Assembly: GCA_010093485.1 (NCBI GenBank)
Contig: MU001493.1
Location: 281,599 to 345,598 of the forward strand
Direction of reading: 5' to 3'
Origin: Karstenula rhodostoma CBS 690.94
Taxonomy: Eukaryota > Ascomycota > Dothideomycetes > Pleosporales > Didymosphaeriaceae
Length of the DNA stretch: 64,000 nucleotides
Below are positions 34,560 to 50,536 of this stretch, piece after piece (the first letter of the stretch is position 1; every line of letters starts with the position of its first letter). The position numbers and the translations under genes were made by a program. The notes beneath the pieces were generated by a model, which had not been told where the DNA came from, did no database searches, and saw only the letters and a program-made list of their open reading frames with translations.

Positions 34560-35363
34560 GAAGTACTTGCTATTATTCATAGCGTTATCGAAAAATTTGG
34601 TCAATTTCAATCTACTACTGTACATTCACGCCTCCCGGAACACCCAGTGTACCGGAACAGAATTGTGAGGTTTTGGATGATTGGGGATAGTGTGTTTTAG
34701 TACTGTTTTCGATCAGCTGTCGATCACACTACTAGCGCGTATATATACGGAGCTATTCGCCCTACCGAATACACAAGTGTTCTTTCTTCTGCTGTACATG
34801 GTCATGAGAAATCCCTTACAAGGATCCTTTGCTGAAGCGTTTTGTAGATACTTCCACACGCTTGTACAGCTTGATATCGTGTCTATGTATTGGTCAGCCC
34901 GCTTCTGCATTTCGGCCTTTGTTGGGCCATTCGCTGTGCATGTTATGTGAGGACACGCTAGGTTCTCATCAGGTATGGCTCGCATATGCGACATGATATG
35001 CTTCGTGTAACCACGTGACTGACGTCACATGTTCTGTATGTGGTAGCTACCACCCAGGTGCACGGACTATAGAGTCAACAGACTCCCGCCCGCTCTCTTT
35101 CCTTCTCTCTAGACTCCTCACTCCACACACTTCTGCAGATAGCAATATAGCTTGTTATAAGGGTGATTTGAGTAGACTGTACACCGTGAATAGATTGTGT
35201 GATTCAACTGTCTAGGTGTACTATCTAGAAGCTGCAGAGTATATAGGTACACGAACGTAAACAGTACTAGTCCTAGATAGATGTAGACTATAAAACTTTA
35301 ATCTATAATAACTTTATTAATACTAAAGATATAGATATAATTAATAAACTAGCCTAAAAAAGA
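34560..35363. other. transition from gene island to AT block
   Basis: About 800 bp. The first half has ordinary composition with a non-convincing 89-codon frame (34681-34950). Around 35030-35220 there is pyrimidine-rich sequence that could be a solo LTR fragment, but I cannot define its ends. From about 35270 onward the sequence is nearly pure A/T. Confidence 0.4.
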
Positions 35364-35871
35364 TATTATAATTATAGAAAGTATACTAAGAAGTAATATA
35401 ATAAAGAATAGTACTAACTATAGGGAATAAAAAAATTAATAGTAAAGTTTAAAAAAACTAGCTATTAATATTATATAATAATATTTTATAGAAGTATAGA
35501 GTTAGTAGAATAATAAAGTTATATAATATTATTCTATATAGAATAGATATTCTAGAGATAACCCCCTCTATATAAAATAATAAAATACTAAAAGAATAAA
35601 ATAACTAATATATAATTTAAAAAGATTTCTATATAGTTTTTATTTTTTATAATTAATTTAAAATATTATTTAGAAGTAATTTACTTTTAAATTTAAATAA
35701 AGCTATTTATATATATATAAATACTTAGTCTTCTTTTAGTATTATTATATTATATTTTATTATAATATAAAATTATTACTTAATTTTATATTTACCTCTA
35801 TTATATTTTATTCCTTAAATAATCTTTAAGGTATAGATCTAGATTAGATATATAAAAAACCTCTTATAATA
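35364..35871 (+). repeat. left LTR of the outer element
   Basis: Aligned by eye with 48306-48814 over its whole length, with mostly A/G and T/C differences. It includes the shared block AACCCCCTCTATATA and the terminal CTTATAATA. Confidence 0.85.
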
Positions 35872-37110
35872 TTTTAATTATTTAAAAGTTTAAATTAATA
35901 TAGTAGTACTAAATATACCTACTAGCTTAAGGGGCTTTAGGGTAAGTATTACTTTAAGTCTAACTAATAACTTAGTAACCCTCTTAATAATATAAACTAA
36001 AAAGATAAAATAACTTAAAATATAATTAGTTATAATTATAAAATAGGTTTTAGTTCCTATAATTATAATAGTATATTTACTAAAAATTAATTTTAAAATT
36101 CTAAAACTCTATAATAGAGAAATAAAGACTAACTTTAAAATATTTTTAATAAATATAGAATTATACTATAGGTATAACTATAATATATTTAGAAATAATT
36201 AAATAAAGATTTTAGCTACTATAATATATATAATAAAAAGGGTAATAGAATAAATATACTTAATTATTAAAGACTTTCTAGTATATAAAATAGAACTAGA
36301 AAAATAAAATAAAAAGACTATAAAGATTTTTATATTCTAAAAAGAATTTAAAAAATAAATTAAAATTATATTTAGTAAGATAGATAAAGACTAATAGGTT
36401 AAATAATTTATTTAATATATTAAGTAAATAGAATTAGCTAGTAAATACTTTACTATATTCTAATAGTTCTAGACTAAAATTAATTAGAATAATACCTTAC
36501 TATAAGTAGTATACTATAATAGCTTAAAAGAGTTAATTAAAAATAAATTAGTCTATTATAAAAAGCCTAATAACCTAGAAGCCCTAATTAAACTAGTAAT
36601 ATAAATTAACTATTAATTATATAAATAATAGCTAGAAAAGAAAAAATCTACTAAACTAGTATTTAGTTTAAAGACTAATATATAGAAGCTATATTATAAG
36701 TAAAGGAATTATAATAAAAATATAATTATAAAAAATAAAATTTATAAAAAAAAAAAAAATTTTTATAATAAAAAAAGTAGAATAATATTTAATAATAATA
36801 CTTTAAGAATAGGGCTTATTTAAATTATAGAGAGAAGGGATACTTTAAAGCTAAATATTCTTTTAAAAATTTTTAGAGTAAGTAAATCTAAATAATAAAA
36901 ATAGCTATAGTAATACTATAGCCTAAAACTTCTATATTACTATAAAAAAATAATATAGAAAATAAATCTAATTCCTTAAATCTACTAATAAAAGTCTAAA
37001 AAATAACTAATAAAAAGAATATTATAAATTAAATTCTATAAAATTTATATTAAGTATATAAAAGTAGTAAATACTTTATACTAATTTATAATTATAAAAT
37101 TAAAATTCTA

Positions 37111-38346
37111 GTCTAGATTCTAATCTAGATTTATAGAACTATATAATATACTTATAATAGAAGAGAGCTTTTTATCCTTCTTTAATATTTATTTTATATA
37201 TTTTTATACTTTTTTAATTATTAGTATAATACTAACTAATAGTTATTTAATACTAATTCTTTTTATTTATACTTATTAATATTTTTAATTTTTATTTATA
37301 GCTTATAGCTTATAACTTAATATATTATTCTATTACTATTACTATTATTATTACTATTACTACTATTATTATTATTACTATTACTATTAATACTATTTAC
37401 CTATTATTATTATTAATATTATCTATTTATTATTACTATTAATATTATCTACTATTTCCTTATATATTCTATAAAACTACTATTATCTATTTTATATTTA
37501 TTAACTATATAAATTACTCTAATTTAATTATAATTACCTTTACTATAAAGTCTAACTCTTTTTAATTTTTAAAAACTATTATAATTAGCTCTTACTACTT
37601 ACTAATAAAGTCTCTATTTCTAGTTAACTACTATAGAGGTAATTCTATTCTAGATTAGTAATACTATATATATATATATATATAAGAAACTTATTAATAG
37701 ACTTTATAATTATATAGTTTATAATTATAATTTATAGTATTTATATACTAAGTTAATTATTATACTAATAGAGGTTAACTTACTAGATAATATATTAAAT
37801 TTTATAATATATATAGTTAGATATATCTAGATTACTAATAAACTTACTACTAGTATATACTATATTATATTTATTACTAAAAATTAGTTACTTATTATTA
37901 TTAGCTATTTTAATAAAGATATAGTATAGGTTTTTTTCTATAAAAACTAGCTTTTATATATAATATTATAAGTTATTTATTATTAGTAGATAATTTCTCT
38001 TTTATATTCTTTTTTAAATTATAATATTATTAATATTTTATAATATCTTTAATATTTTACGACTTCTCTATAATTATATATTAGGTATTAGTAAATAAAA
38101 AATATACTACTCTACTAGTATTATATAGTATTATAGTATTACTATATTATATAATATATATAGATAGATTAATATTTAATTAATTAAGCTTAATATTATA
38201 GGTATCCTTTTTTCTCTTTTATTATAAATAATACTATCCTTTAGAACTATTTAATAGAACTATATAGTATCTCTAGATATTTCTTTATTACTAGATAGTT
38301 ATAATAGTAACTTTATATTAAAAAAAAATAAAAATAAAAAAAAAAG
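37111..38346 (+). mobile_element. A-tailed insertion in outer gag, probable LINE remnant
   Basis: The outer gag sequence stops at 37110 and resumes at 38347, while the inner element's homologous region (about 41990) is continuous. The insertion is bounded by a 12-nt direct repeat, ATTAAAATTCTA at 37099-37110 and ATTAAAATTATA at 38347-38358, and ends in an A-rich run (about 38318-38345). Variable-length target duplication plus an A-rich 3' end is the signature of non-LTR retrotransposition. Its interior has trinucleotide-like TTA/CTA runs near 37330-37440 and no readable protein. Confidence 0.6.
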
Positions 38347-38705
38347 ATTAAAATTATAGATATAGATACTAACTAAATATACTACTAGATAGAGAAAAAA
38401 TAAAATAGAGTACTAGTCCTTATATAGTAAATTTAAATAAATAATAACTATTTAATAATTATATAATAATACTATAGATTTACTAAATATAAATATTATA
38501 GAAGGGAAAAAGATATAATAGTAAAAATACCTAGTAAATTAAGATATAAGAAATTACTAAAAGAAAATTATACTATAGGGTTATACTATATATATAGATA
38601 TAAGAAGTAAAAGGTATACTATAATATTTTAAAATAGTACTAATATTATTTATACTACTATCTTATATATTAGAAGTAGAAGTATATAATAGAATATTAT
38701 AGTAT

Positions 38706-40247
38706 TAGATATAGTATAAAGAGAAAGGAATATAAAAAAATAAAATTAAGTTATTTTAGTAAATATTTATTATATAAAGTCTCTCTTTTCTCTCCTATAA
38801 TAGATTATTAGGGTAAGTATTATTTAGCCCTTTTATTTCTACTAAACTTCCTTTTTATAATAGTTTATTAGGCCTACTATTCCCTTAATTTTATATTACT
38901 AACTAATTTTTATATTATATTTTCCTCCCTCTTTTTAAAGTTTAGCCTCTAAGCCTTTTAGCTATTATATTACTCTAACTAACCTTTAACTTTATATATT
39001 TTACTTTATTTTAATCTATTTATTTACCTCTTTCTAATTATTTATTATTTTTTTTAAAAACCTTATTTAGTCTTTTATTTATCTATTTAATATTTTAATA
39101 TTTACTAGCTCTTTTAGTAGGTTATAATTATATTAAATAACTTATTACTTTTTTATTTTTTAAAGTAGAGTAACTAAAGTTATTTACTAGTACTTTATAT
39201 ATTAAATAGTAATAATATAGAAATTTATAGTTTATAAATAGTTTTTATCTTTCTTACTAAGCTCTATTAAGAGGCCTATACTTAATTTTAAAATATATAA
39301 TTTTTTAGAATTTTTTTTTTTTTTTTCTTTAATTTAGCTTTAACTTTTTATTAATACTTTTTAATCTTCTAGCTCTTCTATTCTAACTTTTCTTAAGCTC
39401 TTTTTTATTAAAAATATTTTTTTAAAATTTTTTTTACTTATTTCTTTATTTCTTATCTTTTTTTTAATATTTTTTTACTAACTCTTTTTTTTTCTCTCTA
39501 TTATAGCTACTATTAACTATACTATTAATAGGTTTACTATTAGTACTACTAGAAGTAGTAATAAAAAGTCTAGTAATAAAAGTAATAATAATTTATTATA
39601 CTATAACTCTAGTAATAATTTAAAAGCTAATCTTTATATTTATCTTTTAAAGTCTACTAAAGAATATATTATTAAATAGTATAAATTATTTTAACTATTT
39701 TTTATTTTTATTTTCTCTTTTATTTACTTTTCTCTAGTTAAAATAAAAGCTTATTAGAAAATAAATTATAATTTTCTTTATAATCTTACCTATTTTATCT
39801 ATTAGCTTAGTATATAAAATATTACTTTTAATTCTATTCTCTATACTATAAATATCTATAAAAATAATAGGTTTATAAATCTTACTATTTAAAATTTTAA
39901 TATTAGTAATACTAAAATAGAGACTATTACTAAGTTTTTTAATATAAATACTAAAAATACTTCTTTTAAATATAATTACTATAATACTAATATTAATATA
40001 GATATTTAATATACTACTAGTATTACTTACTTTCCTTTTTTTTTTTAACTAATTATTATTATACTTACTACTAGAACTATTTAAGTAAAATTAAATTTTA
40101 TTTTAGAGGTTAGTATAGTATTTCTTATATTAGAGATAAGTTATTAAATTAGAATACCTATAATAAGTATTAAATAAATAATAATTATACTTTCTATTTT
40201 TTTTATTATAAGTTTTAGTTTTAATTTTATATTACCTTTACTCTATT
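38706..40247. other. unassigned AT-rich segment between outer gag and inner LTR
   Basis: Similarity between the two elements' internal regions ends near 38705. The following 1.5 kb has no match I can find elsewhere in the window, includes long T runs (near 39310-39330), and holds no open frame. It could be another inserted element or a part of the outer element that the inner one lacks. Confidence 0.4.
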
Positions 40248-40759
40248 TATTATAATTATAGTAGAACTAGGCTAGAAGGAAGAAAAAAATTATATATAAA
40301 ATATTAGTAATAGAAATAAGACTAATAGATACTTATATATAAGCCTATAAAATAATTTATATTATAAGTTATATAACTATAATTTTATAAAAAATATAAA
40401 ATTCTAAAAATATTAAGTTTTAGTAAAAGTAAAGTAAATACTTTTACTAAAAAGATAGGATTTATAGAAGTAAACTAGGGGATTCTAAAATAGTAAGAAT
40501 TAAAATAACTAGTATATAGTTTAGAAGGATTTCTATATAGTTTCTATTCTTTATAATTAACTTTTATACTTAAATTAAAATACTTTATCTATATATAAAT
40601 ATTTAGTCTTCTCTTAATATTATTATATTATATTATATTATATTTTATTATAATATAAAATTATTAATTAATTTAATACTTACCTCCCTTATATTTTATT
40701 CCTTAAATAATCCTTAAAATATAGACCTAGGTTAAGTATATAGGAAACCCCTTATAATA
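40248..40759 (+). repeat. left LTR of the inner element
   Basis: Matches 47049-47550 from TATTATAATTATA to CCTTATAATA. Differences are almost all transitions, plus a short TATAT-repeat length change. Confidence 0.85.
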
Positions 40760-43700
40760 CTTTAACTATTTAAGGGTTTAAATTAATATAGTATTACTAA
40801 ATATATCTACTAGTTTAGGGGGCTTTAAGGTAAATACTACTTTAGATTTAACTAGTAATCTAGTAACCTTTTTAATAGTATAAGTTAAGAAAATAAAATA
40901 ATTTAAAATATAGCTAGCTATAATTATAGAATAGGTTTAAACTCCTATAACTATAATAGTATACCTACTAAGAATTAACTTTAAAATTCTAGAACTCTAT
41001 AATAGAGAAATAAAAACTAACTTTAAAATATTCTTAATAAATATAAAGTTATACTATAGGTATAACTATAATATATTTAGAAATAACTAAGTAAAAATTT
41101 TAACTACTATAATATATATAATAGAAAGGGTAGTAGAATAGATATATTTAATTATTAAAAACTTTCTAGTATATAAAAAAAAACTAAAAAAATAGAATAA
41201 AAAAATTATAAAAGTCTTTATATTCTAAAAAGGATTTAAAAAATAAATTAAAATTATATTTAGTAAAATAGATAAAGAATAATAGGCTAAATAACTTATT
41301 TACTATATTAAGTAAATAGGATTAGCTAGTAAATACTCTACTATATTCTAATAACTTTAGGCTAAAATTAATTAGAATAATATTTTATTATAAATAGTCT
41401 ACTATAATAGCTTAAAGGAGTTTATTAAGAATAAACTACTTTATTATAAAAAGTCTAATAGCCTAGAAGCCCTAATTAAATTAGTAGTATAGATTAATTA
41501 TTAATTATATAAATAATAGCTAGAAAAGAAAAAATCTACTAAATTAGTATTTAGTCTAAAGGTTAATATATAGAGATTATATTATAAATAAAGAAATTAT
41601 AATAGAGATATAATTATAAAAGATAAGGCCTATAAAAAAAAAAAAAAACTTTATAGTAAAAAAAGTAGAATAATATCTAATAATAATATTTTAAAAATAG
41701 GGCTTATCTAAACTATAGAGAGAAGGAATACTTTAAGGCTAAATATCCTTTTAAGAAATTCTAGAATAAATAAATCTAAGTAATAAAAGTAGTTATAGTA
41801 ATATTATAATCTAGAACTTCTATACTACTATAAGAGGATAATATAGAAAATAAATCTAATTTCTTAAATTTACTAATAGAAGTCTAGGAGATAACTAATA
41901 AAAAGAATATTATAAATTAAATTTTATAAAATCTATACTAAGTATATAAAAGTAGTAAGTATTTTATACTAGTTTATAACTATAAAATTAGAATTATAAG
42001 TATAAATACTAACTAAATATACTACTAAATAAAGGAAAAGTAAGGTAGAGTATTAGCCCTAGTATAGTAAATCTAAATAAATAATAACTATTTAATAATT
42101 ATATAGTAATATTATAAATTTACTAAATATAAATACTATAAAAGGGAAAAAAATATAATAATAGAAGTATTTAGTAAGTTAGGGTATAAAGAATTACTAA
42201 AGAAAGATTATACTATAGGGTTATATTATATATATAGGTATAAAGAGTAGAAAGAATACTATAATATTTTAGGGTAGTATTAATATTACTTATACTACTA
42301 CCCTATATATTAGAAATAGAAGTATATAATAAAATATTAGCCTATAAAATATAACTTAAAAAAAATTAAAAAACTTTATAAGTATAGTAATAATACTTAT
42401 TCCTTATAAAAAGATTTAAATTATATATAATAAGTTTAATAGGAGGACTATAACTATATAGAGGAATATCTAAAATACTTTAGTAAAAAGAAAGAAATTA
42501 CTAGTAACTAGTAGGAGAAATACTATAAATATATTATATTATATAATTACTTAGTTATAGGGTACCCTATATACTATAACTAAGTAAATAAAGGAGAACT
42601 TATTTAAGTTTTTAGAATAGAATAATACTAGAAGTATATATATTAGAATTATTCTAAAACCCCTTAGAAATATTAATAGAGTAACTAGAGGTAATATATA
42701 AAAAAGTCTAAGAAAATAAAAAATCTATAATATAATAACTATTTACTATATAATAAATATAAGTATATAGAAGTCTATAATAAAACTTAAATAAAGTTAA
42801 AAAACTAGAATACTATTAAGTAATAAGTTAAGCTAGTAAAAGTATTCTAAAAGCTTAAAAAATAAATAAAGATAATAGGGCTATAGAACTTTATATAAAA
42901 AAATAGGTTATAATTAAAAAATTCTAAATAAATATACTAATAGACTCTAGTACTACTAAATATCTAATTTTACCTAGAATAGTAGAGAAATATAATTTAC
43001 TATATTATAATAAAGTAAAATTAGTCTAATTAGAAATAGTAGATAGAATATTTTTTTAAAGGTATAGTAAAGACTAGTTATACTTTAAGATACTACTATT
43101 ACTAGTAGATATTAAAGAATTTAAAAATTAATATAATTTTACTATAATAGATATAGAAAGTCTAGAAACTATTATAAATTATAACTAATTATTAGAAAAT
43201 AATCTAGATATTAACTAGAAAAGTTAAATAATATATAGCTAAGGATTAATATTATAAATTACTAGTATAAGGTACCTATAAAAAGTAAAGCTAAAAGCCT
43301 TAAATATTCTAATTAAATAGGCTATATAATAATAGACTAAGGAGATTTTAACTACTAAAATTACTAAGATTCTAAAAAAAAATCTAAAATAAATATAAAT
43401 TATCTAAATATAATATTTATATTTCTAGATTATAGAGAAACTATTAATAATTCTACTAGAATATAAAGAGTATATAGAACTCTTTAAAGAAATTAAAGGA
43501 AAAGAATTACTAAATTACTAAAAATAGAATTATATAATACCTCTAAAAAAGGGTATAAAATTATAACTAGAATAGCTAAGGCTAATATTAGTAAACTAAG
43601 AAAAAGAAGTATAGGAGTACTTATAAAAGAATCTAGAATAAAAGTATATTTAGAAAAATTATAATTCTATAGCCTTCTTAATTCTATAAATATTTAAGAA

Positions 43701-46700
43701 GAATAGTAAGTTATAACTCTATATAAATTATAGATAGCTAAATAATACTATAATTAAGAATTAATACTTATTATCTTTAATTATAGAGTTTATAGACTAA
43801 TTTTAGAGAGCTAAATAATTTATAAAATTTAATATATATAATAGATATTACTATATATAAATAACTAAAGAATATAAATAGAAGATAGTATTTAAAACTA
43901 GATATAGTCTCTATAAATACTAGATTATACTATTTAAATTAATAAATACCCCTATAATATTTTAGATAGTTATTAATAAAGTATTATATAAATACTTAAA
44001 TATATTCTATATAGTATACCTTAATAATATAATTATTTATTCTACTAGAATACTAGAGGAATATATAGAATATATAAAGAAAATACTTAAGAAAATAAAA
44101 AAGTATTAGTTACTTTTCTATTTAAATAAGTATAAGTTTTATATTATTAAAATAAAATACTTAGAATTTATTATTTTAAAGGAAGGTATATTAATAGATC
44201 TAAAGAAGATTACTACTATATTAGAATAACTAGTTTTTAAGTTAGTAAAGGATATCTAATCCTTTCTAGAGTTTACTAACTTCTATTAAAAGTTTATAAA
44301 GGACTATTCTAAAACTATTATATTACTAATAAATTTTATAAAAAAAAGTAATAATAAAGTTATATAACTAATCTAAAGGAAGCTATTAGAGATATTTAGA
44401 AAATTATAAATAATATTTCTAATAGCCTTATTTCTATAAATATTTAATTTATAAAAACTAGCTAAGGTTAAAATAGATATATTTAACTATATATTAGGAG
44501 TAATTTTTTTATAACTAGATAAAAATAGAAAATAGAGACTAGTATTCTATTATTTATAAAAATTCTTAAGAGTAAAACTTAACTATAATATTTATAATAA
44601 GAAACTACTAGTAATAGTAAATATTTTTAAATAATAGAAAGTATAACTTATAGAAGCCTATTTTAAGGTAGAGGTATAAATAGACTACTAGAATCTTACT
44701 AGCTTTATATTAATTAAAAAGCTTAATTAATAATAGATATAATAGGTAGAATTTCTAGTAAATTTTAATTTTATAATTTATTATTAATCTAGAACTCTTA
44801 ATAGTATAGTAGATATTTTAAGTAAATAATTAGACTTAACTAAGGATAAGGTTAAGCTATATAATATAATACTATATAAATATAAAAATAATATACTTAA
44901 GTATAACTAGCTAAAAATTAGAGTATAGATAGCTAACCTAAGGTATATAGAACTAAAAGTATAAAACTTCTAAAACTACTAGAAACTTAATTAAGGCTAG
45001 AAAGAAAAATATAACCTCTTTAAATATAATTTTAATAAAATTAAATAAAACTACTAATAGTAGATTATTATTAATAATAAATATATACCTATTCTAATTA
45101 GAAGACTATATAAATTAGAAAAATAGGGATAATTAAATATTAAAAAAATAATATATTATATTATAAATAAATATACTATTCCTAAGTTTAAGTAATTAAT
45201 TATAATAGAGATAAGTAACTATTTAGCTTATTATAAAAATAAGTCTAAGAGATATAAATCTTATAAACTTCTATAATTACTATTTATAGTAAAATAACTA
45301 TAGTAAAGTATAATAATAAATTTTATTATAAAATTCCTAAAATTACTATAGTTAAGAATAAAGTATATATATAATACTATTATAATAATAATATATAGAC
45401 TTATAAAAATAGCTAAGTTTAGGTCTATAAAAAAGTTTATAATAATAGAGGAATTAGTTTATAAAGTAAATAATATACTATTCTTTAAATATAAACTACT
45501 AGAGAAATTTATTATAAATAGAGATAAGCTTTTTACCTTAAAGTATTAGAATACTTTTACTATAGCTCTAGGAATAAACTAAAAACTATTAATAAGCTTC
45601 TACTCTAAAATAGATAAATAGATAGAATATATAAATTAGATATTTAAATAGTATCTATAGTTCTATATTAATAAGTAAAAAGATAATTAAATAGAATTTT
45701 TACTAACTATATAGTTAGTATATAATAGCTTAAAGTTAAATATAATAAAATACTTACCCTATTATATAAACTATAAATATAAGCTAGTTATTTATTAAAA
45801 TCTAAGGGATATAAAAAGTATTTCTATTAGATTCTAAAATAAAACTTAAAAAATAAAAGAATTTTATAAAGTTTTATAGAAAAGAATTACCTATAAAGCC
45901 CTTATAGTATTTAAAAATATAAATAAATAAAAAATTAAAAGACTAATTCTTAAGAAGGGGGATAAAGTTTTCCTATTATAGAAAAATCTAAAGATAAAAT
46001 AACTAAGTAAAAAACTAGATTACCTTTAAATAAGACCTTTTAAAGTTTAAGAAATAAAGAGACTAGTTATAACTAAGCTATTTCTATTAATAAGTATAAA
46101 GATATATTCTACCTTTTATAAATTACTATTAGAACTAATACCTCTAAATATTCTAATTAAAATCTAGCTAATACTAGAAGATAATAAATATAAGGTTAAA
46201 ATAATTAAAAACCTATAGATAGTTAAAGATTAGTAAAAATATCTAATTAAGTAAAAAGAATAGCTAGAATAGTATAATATTTAGAAACTAAAAAAAAACT
46301 TTATAAATTATAAAAAACTACTAGAGAACTTCTACTAGTTAATAATAAAGAATTAACCCTAAAAGGGTTAATTAATAAGAATACTAGTCTAAAATTAGAA
46401 AAGAAGTTAAAAAAAGTAAAAGAATTAATAATAAGAGAATTAGCCTATAACTAGTCTAAGTTAGTTAAAAGTCTATATAATAGTAATATAAAAGTAATAT
46501 TAGTATTTATATTTTTTAAAGTTTTTTTTTTAGATAATTTAGTATATTAAGTATATAAGTATTATAAGTTATAAGTAATTACTTTTATTTTTTTATTTCT
46601 ATAATCTCTACTCTTAAGTAAGTAACTTTAGCCTTAGTATAGAGAAAGGTAAAATATTTTTTATACTTTTTAAACTAAATATATTCCTACTTTTTTTTAG

Positions 46701-47048
46701 AAATCTAAAGACTATACTTTATATAAATAATAATATATATAGTATACTCTCTAATTAAAGTATTTATAAAATATTTTAAAACCTTTTTTTTTTATATAAT
46801 AAGTATACTTTATTAGTATTATTAGACTATAATAATAAATCTTATTAGTATAAATATAATAATAATTAGTTAATAATTATTTTAGTACCTTAGATATAGT
46901 TAGGGAGGCTTAGAAAATCTAAAAAAAAATATAATACTATATTTAAAAATATAGAAAAATAAATTTTTATATCTTTAAACTATACTATAATAGTAAGTTA
47001 TAAGGTAAGAATAAAGTATTAAAATAATAATTCTAAAGGGGGGGATAA

Positions 47049-47550
47049 TATTATAATTATAATAGAACTAAACTAAAAGAAAGGAAAAAATTATATATAA
47101 AATATTAGTAATAGAAATAAAACTAATAAGTATTTATATATAAATCTATAAAATAGTTTATATTATAAATTATATAATTATAATTCTACTAAAAATATAA
47201 GATTTTAGAAGTACTAGATTTTAGTAGGAGTAGAGTAAATATTTCTACTAAAAAGATAGAATCTATAGAAATAAACTAGGGGATTTTAGAATAGTAAAGA
47301 TTAGAATAATTAGTATATAGTTTAAGAGAATTTTTATATAGTTTTTATTCTTTATAATTAACTTTTATACTTAAATTAAAGTACTTTATTTATATATAAA
47401 TACTTAGTCTTCTCTTAATATTATTATATTATATTCTATTATAATATAGAATTATTAACTAATCTAGTACTTACCTCTATTATATTTTATTCCTTAAATA
47501 ATTCTTAAGGTATAAATCTAGATTAGGTATATAGGAAATCCCTTATAATA
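47049..47550 (+). repeat. right LTR of the inner element
   Basis: Preceded immediately by the polypurine tract, which fixes orientation as plus. Shows the same block structure as the left copy. Confidence 0.85.
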
Positions 47551-48305
47551 TAAAAGTAAATTATAGAGTTATAAAATTTATTTAAGTATATATATAAAAT
47601 ATAGAATAAGTAGAAATATAAGTAAAAGAAATAAATACTAAATAAATTTTATATCTTATTATTATTAAGTATATTATTAATTCTAGGGATAGGTATTATA
47701 TTAAAATTAGTAATATATATAAATAATAGTATATAATTCTCTTTTCTCTTATAGATAATAGTAATATCTAATAGGATATATAGTATTTCTTTATTATAAG
47801 ATATATAGGCTAGATATATATATATCTTAATATTAGTAGTTATTATAAATATTATTATTATTATTATAATAGTATATTATAGCTTATAAGTATTAGTAGA
47901 ATTAGATAGAAAAATATAGCTAACTAAATCTATAATTCTAATTAAGACTAGTATTATTATTAGTAATTAGAGAAAGTTTAGATAAAAATATAGTATATAT
48001 AAGAATAATATAAAGTAATATAAATTACTAAAAATATATAATAGAGTAGTTTAAGTAACCCCTTTTACTTAGGAGGGGATTTAATCTTTTATATATAAGT
48101 ATAATAAGACTTAACTATTAAATAAAAAGCTTTTAGTATAATTAGAAAAATAAAAAAAATTTAAAGAGAAATATAATATAAATTAATTCTAAAAGAGACT
48201 TACCTTTATATACTAGAATCTAATAAAGGTAAGAATACTATATAATAATTATACTATAAAAATAATAGTAAAATATTAAAATAATAATTCTAAATAGAAG
48301 AGTTA

Positions 48306-48814
48306 TATTATAATTATAGAAAGTATACTAGAAAGTAATATAATAAAGAATAGTACTAACTATAAAAAATAAAAAGGTTAGTAATAAAGTTTAAAAAAAC
48401 TAGCTATTAATATTATATAATAATATCCTATAGAAATATAAGGCTAGTAAGATAATAAAGTTATATAATATTATTTTATATAAAATAAATATTCTAGAAA
48501 TAACCCCCTCTATATAGAATAATAAAATATTAGAAAAATAAAATAACTAATATATAATCTAGAAAAATCTCTATATAGTTCCTATTTTTTATAATTAATT
48601 TAAAATATTATTTAGAAGTAGTTTATTTTTATACTCTAATTAAAGCTATTTATATATATATAAATATTTAGTTTTTTTTTAGTATTATTATATTATATTC
48701 TATTATAATATAAAATTATTACTTAACTTTATATTTATTATTATTATATTTTATTCCTTAAATAATCCTTAAGGTATAGACCTAGATTAGGTATATAGAA
48801 AACCCCTTATAATA
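48306..48814 (+). repeat. right LTR of the outer element
   Basis: Same order of blocks as 35364-35871. It is preceded by a degraded purine-rich tract and followed by the GAAGA target-site copy. Confidence 0.85.

Positions 48815-50536
<1,722 letters not shown>

Larger units (their letters stand above)
40248..47550 (+). mobile_element. inner RIP-degraded Ty3/Gypsy LTR retrotransposon
   Basis: LTRs at 40248-40759 and 47049-47550 enclose about 6.3 kb. A polypurine tract (AAAGGGGGGGATAA, about 47034-47048) lies directly before the right LTR. The internal order fits Gypsy elements: a gag-like part with a zinc-knuckle relic around 41700, then reverse transcriptase, RNase H and integrase. At 44017-44028 the reverse-transcriptase active site reads Tyr-Leu-Asn-Asn where the family has Tyr-Leu-Asp-Asp, explained by two G-to-A changes. 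Stop codons are very frequent, so the copy is dead. Clear target-site copies were not found at its ends. Confidence 0.85.
35364..48814 (+). mobile_element. outer RIP-degraded Ty3/Gypsy-type LTR retrotransposon
   Basis: Two ~508-bp LTRs (35364-35871 and 48306-48814) are flanked by 5-bp target-site copies, AAAGA on the left (35359-35363) and GAAGA on the right (48815-48819), which differ only by a G-to-A change. LTR ends now read TATTATAA...TATAATA, as expected if TG...CA were mutated. Internal sequence after the left LTR matches the gag region of the inner element, including a degraded zinc-knuckle-like stretch around 36800. It is interrupted by an A-tailed insertion, an unassigned 1.5 kb segment, and a complete second retrotransposon. 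No pol region of its own was found. All frames are broken. Confidence 0.85.

Noticed and set aside
34681..34950. 89-codon frame after the MFS transporter
   Set aside because: Hydrophobic but without family resemblance or partner exons; probably chance.
35030..35222. Solo LTR beginning TGTTCTGTATG
   Set aside because: The start and pyrimidine-rich middle look LTR-like, but I could not find the other end, a second copy or target-site duplication.
40243..47555. Target-site duplication for the inner retrotransposon
   Set aside because: Flanking five-base sequences (CTATT and TAAAA) do not match even allowing for C-to-T or G-to-A changes.
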